This document shows positions 7,000 to 8,239 of a stretch of DNA of 8,239 nucleotides, one piece after another. The translations under genes were made by a program, and so were the position numbers. Every line of letters starts with the position of its first letter. Position 1 is the first letter of the stretch. The notes under the pieces were generated by a model. It saw only the letters and a program-made list of their open reading frames with translations. It was not told where the DNA came from and ran no database searches. Source of the DNA: CAYSBE01 sp044337585 (GTDB lineage: Bacteria; Bacteroidota; Bacteroidia; UKL13-3); NCBI GenBank assembly GCA_044337585.1, contig JBIINH010000095.1, forward strand, positions 1-8,239, given 5' to 3'.

Positions 7000-8239
7000 A
7001 TGAAAGATACCATAAAAGAATTTAAACCATCAAGCTGGAGTATCGATAATAAGACAAGTATTTATATACTCACCATTATTATCACACTGGCTGGCCTTGT
7101 ATCCTATAACAATTTGCCAAAAGAGCAATTTCCTGAAGTAAAGTTTCCGAGTATTTTGATTACAACCATTTATCCGGGAACCTCGCCAAATGATATGGAG
7201 CAACTTGTAACCAAACAAATAGAAAAACAGGTTAGTACCATCTCAGGTGTAAAAAAAATCAAGAGTAACTCTGTACAAGATTTCTCAGTTATCAATGTGG
7301 AATTTAATACCGATCAAAATGTAGATCTTTCTTTGCAGCGTGTAAAAGATGCCGTAGACAAAGCTAAAAATGATTTGCCAAATAACTTACCTGATGACCC
7401 CCAAGTAACAGATATTGATGCTTCGCAATTTCCAATCATGCAGGTTCACATAAGTGGTGATTTGCCATTAGATAAAATGAAAAAATATGCCGACAATTTG
7501 AAAGATGAAATTGAAGGCTTAAAAGAAATTACACGTGCTGATATGTCAGGTGCTTTGGAAAGAGAAATTCAGATAAACGTAGACATGTATAAAGCTGAAG
7601 TAGCCAATATAACTTTTCAAGATATTCAGATGTCAGTTGCTTCAGAAAACGTAACTGTTTCAGGTGGTTCGGTTAATATGGATGGACTTAAGCGATCAAT
7701 AAATGTAATTGGTCAATATAAAGACCCGAGTAAGATTGGAGATATCGTTATCAAGGGTCAAACTGGTGCCACGGTATATTTAAAGGATATCGCAGAAATA
7801 AAGGATGACTTTGAAGAAAAAGAAAGTTACGCCAGATTAGAGCATAAAAATGTAATTACGCTAAACATCATTAAGAAAAGCGGAGAGAACCTGATTGAAG
7901 CCGCGGATAAAATTAATGCTATGGCTAAGCGCTACGAAGCAGAAGTATTTCCTCCAGGTCTGAAAGTAACAATTACCGGTGATCAATCTGAAGAAACACG
8001 CACTACTTTGCACGATTTAATAAACACCATCATTATTGGATTTATTTTAGTAACCATTATATTGATGTTTTTCATGGGAACAACCAATGCCATCTTCGTT
8101 GCCATGTCTGTGCCGCTTTCTTGTGCTGTTGCTTTCATTATTTTTCCGATTATTGGATTTAAATTAAATTTTATCGTTCTTTTCTCATTCTTACTTGCTT
8201 TAGGCATAGTGGTGGATGATGCCATCGTTGTGGTAGAAA
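7000..8239 (+). CDS. RND efflux pump permease (AcrB/HAE-1 type), 3' end beyond the window
   Basis: This is the inner-membrane, proton-driven pump of the tripartite system; only its first 413 codons are present, against a family length of about 1,000 or more. Visible parts are a short cytoplasmic N-terminus, a first membrane helix (about 21-37), the LPKEQFPEV segment (39-47) typical of the start of the periplasmic domain, YPGTSPNDMEQ (58-68), the first periplasmic loop up to about 337, then helices at about 342-359, 364-385 and 391-412. The fourth contains GIVVDDAIVVVE; Asp406 and Asp407 align with the proton-relay pair of AcrB. The start is limited by an in-frame TAA at 6985-6987. GTG at 6997-6999 directly precedes the ATG in frame, so either could be used, with ATG preferred. 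The frame is open to the window edge with no damage. Drug or organic-solute export is more likely than metal export, but the substrate is unknown. Confidence 0.95.
   Translation, partial: MKDTIKEFKPSSWSIDNKTSIYILTIIITLAGLVSYNNLPKEQFPEVKFPSILITTIYPGTSPNDMEQLVTKQIEKQVSTISGVKKIKSNSVQDFSVINVEFNTDQNVDLSLQRVKDAVDKAKNDLPNNLPDDPQVTDIDASQFPIMQVHISGDLPLDKMKKYADNLKDEIEGLKEITRADMSGALEREIQINVDMYKAEVANITFQDIQMSVASENVTVSGGSVNMDGLKRSINVIGQYKDPSKIGDIVIKGQTGATVYLKDIAEIKDDFEEKESYARLEHKNVITLNIIKKSGENLIEAADKINAMAKRYEAEVFPPGLKVTITGDQSEETRTTLHDLINTIIIGFILVTIILMFFMGTTNAIFVAMSVPLSCAVAFIIFPIIGFKLNFIVLFSFLLALGIVVDDAIVVVE

Noticed and set aside
7030..7218. Minus-strand open frame of 62 codons, and another at 7983-8225, opposite the pump gene
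   Set aside because: The plus-strand frame is continuous from 7000 to the window end and matches RND pumps throughout, so these are antisense shadows.
1..8239. Mobile element, phage, CRISPR, tRNA or rRNA sequence, or a new defence-type system
   Set aside because: No transposase, integrase, direct-repeat array, tRNA-like cloverleaf or rRNA-like sequence was seen. All long frames belong to well-known families, are intact, and leave only short gaps.

Overview
The window looks like chromosome from a member of the Bacteroidota. The base composition is AT-rich. SecD and SecF are fused into one chain. No start codon is preceded by a good Shine-Dalgarno sequence. The promoter-like elements fit the Bacteroidota pattern (TTG or TTT near -33 and TAnnTTTG near -7) rather than -35/-10 boxes. 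A genus cannot be named from this sequence alone.

Layout. The left part (10-3689) is read on the minus strand: a uridine kinase family protein (3063-3689), then secDF (10-2937). The 125-base gap between them holds a good candidate promoter for secDF itself. The right part (3833-8239) is read on the plus strand as one tight cluster: a TetR-family regulator, a TolC-type outer-membrane protein, a lipoprotein membrane-fusion (adaptor) protein and an RND inner-membrane pump. The pump gene runs off the window end after 413 codons. Gaps within the cluster are 18, 22 and 28 bases and show no hairpin, so a single transcript is likely. In-frame stop codons just upstream settle the start of most genes.

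How the genes work together. The last three genes encode the three layers of a tripartite drug or solute efflux system: outer-membrane channel, periplasmic adaptor and proton-driven pump. The TetR protein is the probable local repressor. The 143-base divergent region between the kinase and tetR (3690-3832) contains three copies of the heptamer GGAAACT/AGTTTCC, placed over the presumed tetR promoter. This is the expected arrangement for an autorepressed efflux operon. SecDF is the proton-driven accessory part of the Sec translocon, and the kinase belongs to pyrimidine salvage; neither has an evident functional link to the efflux system.

Overall this is a conserved housekeeping pair next to an ordinary efflux operon. 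I found no mobile element, CRISPR array, RNA gene or clearly new system. The items most worth checking are the putative operator and the atypical nucleoside-binding motifs of the kinase. There is no gene-free stretch longer than 143 bases.
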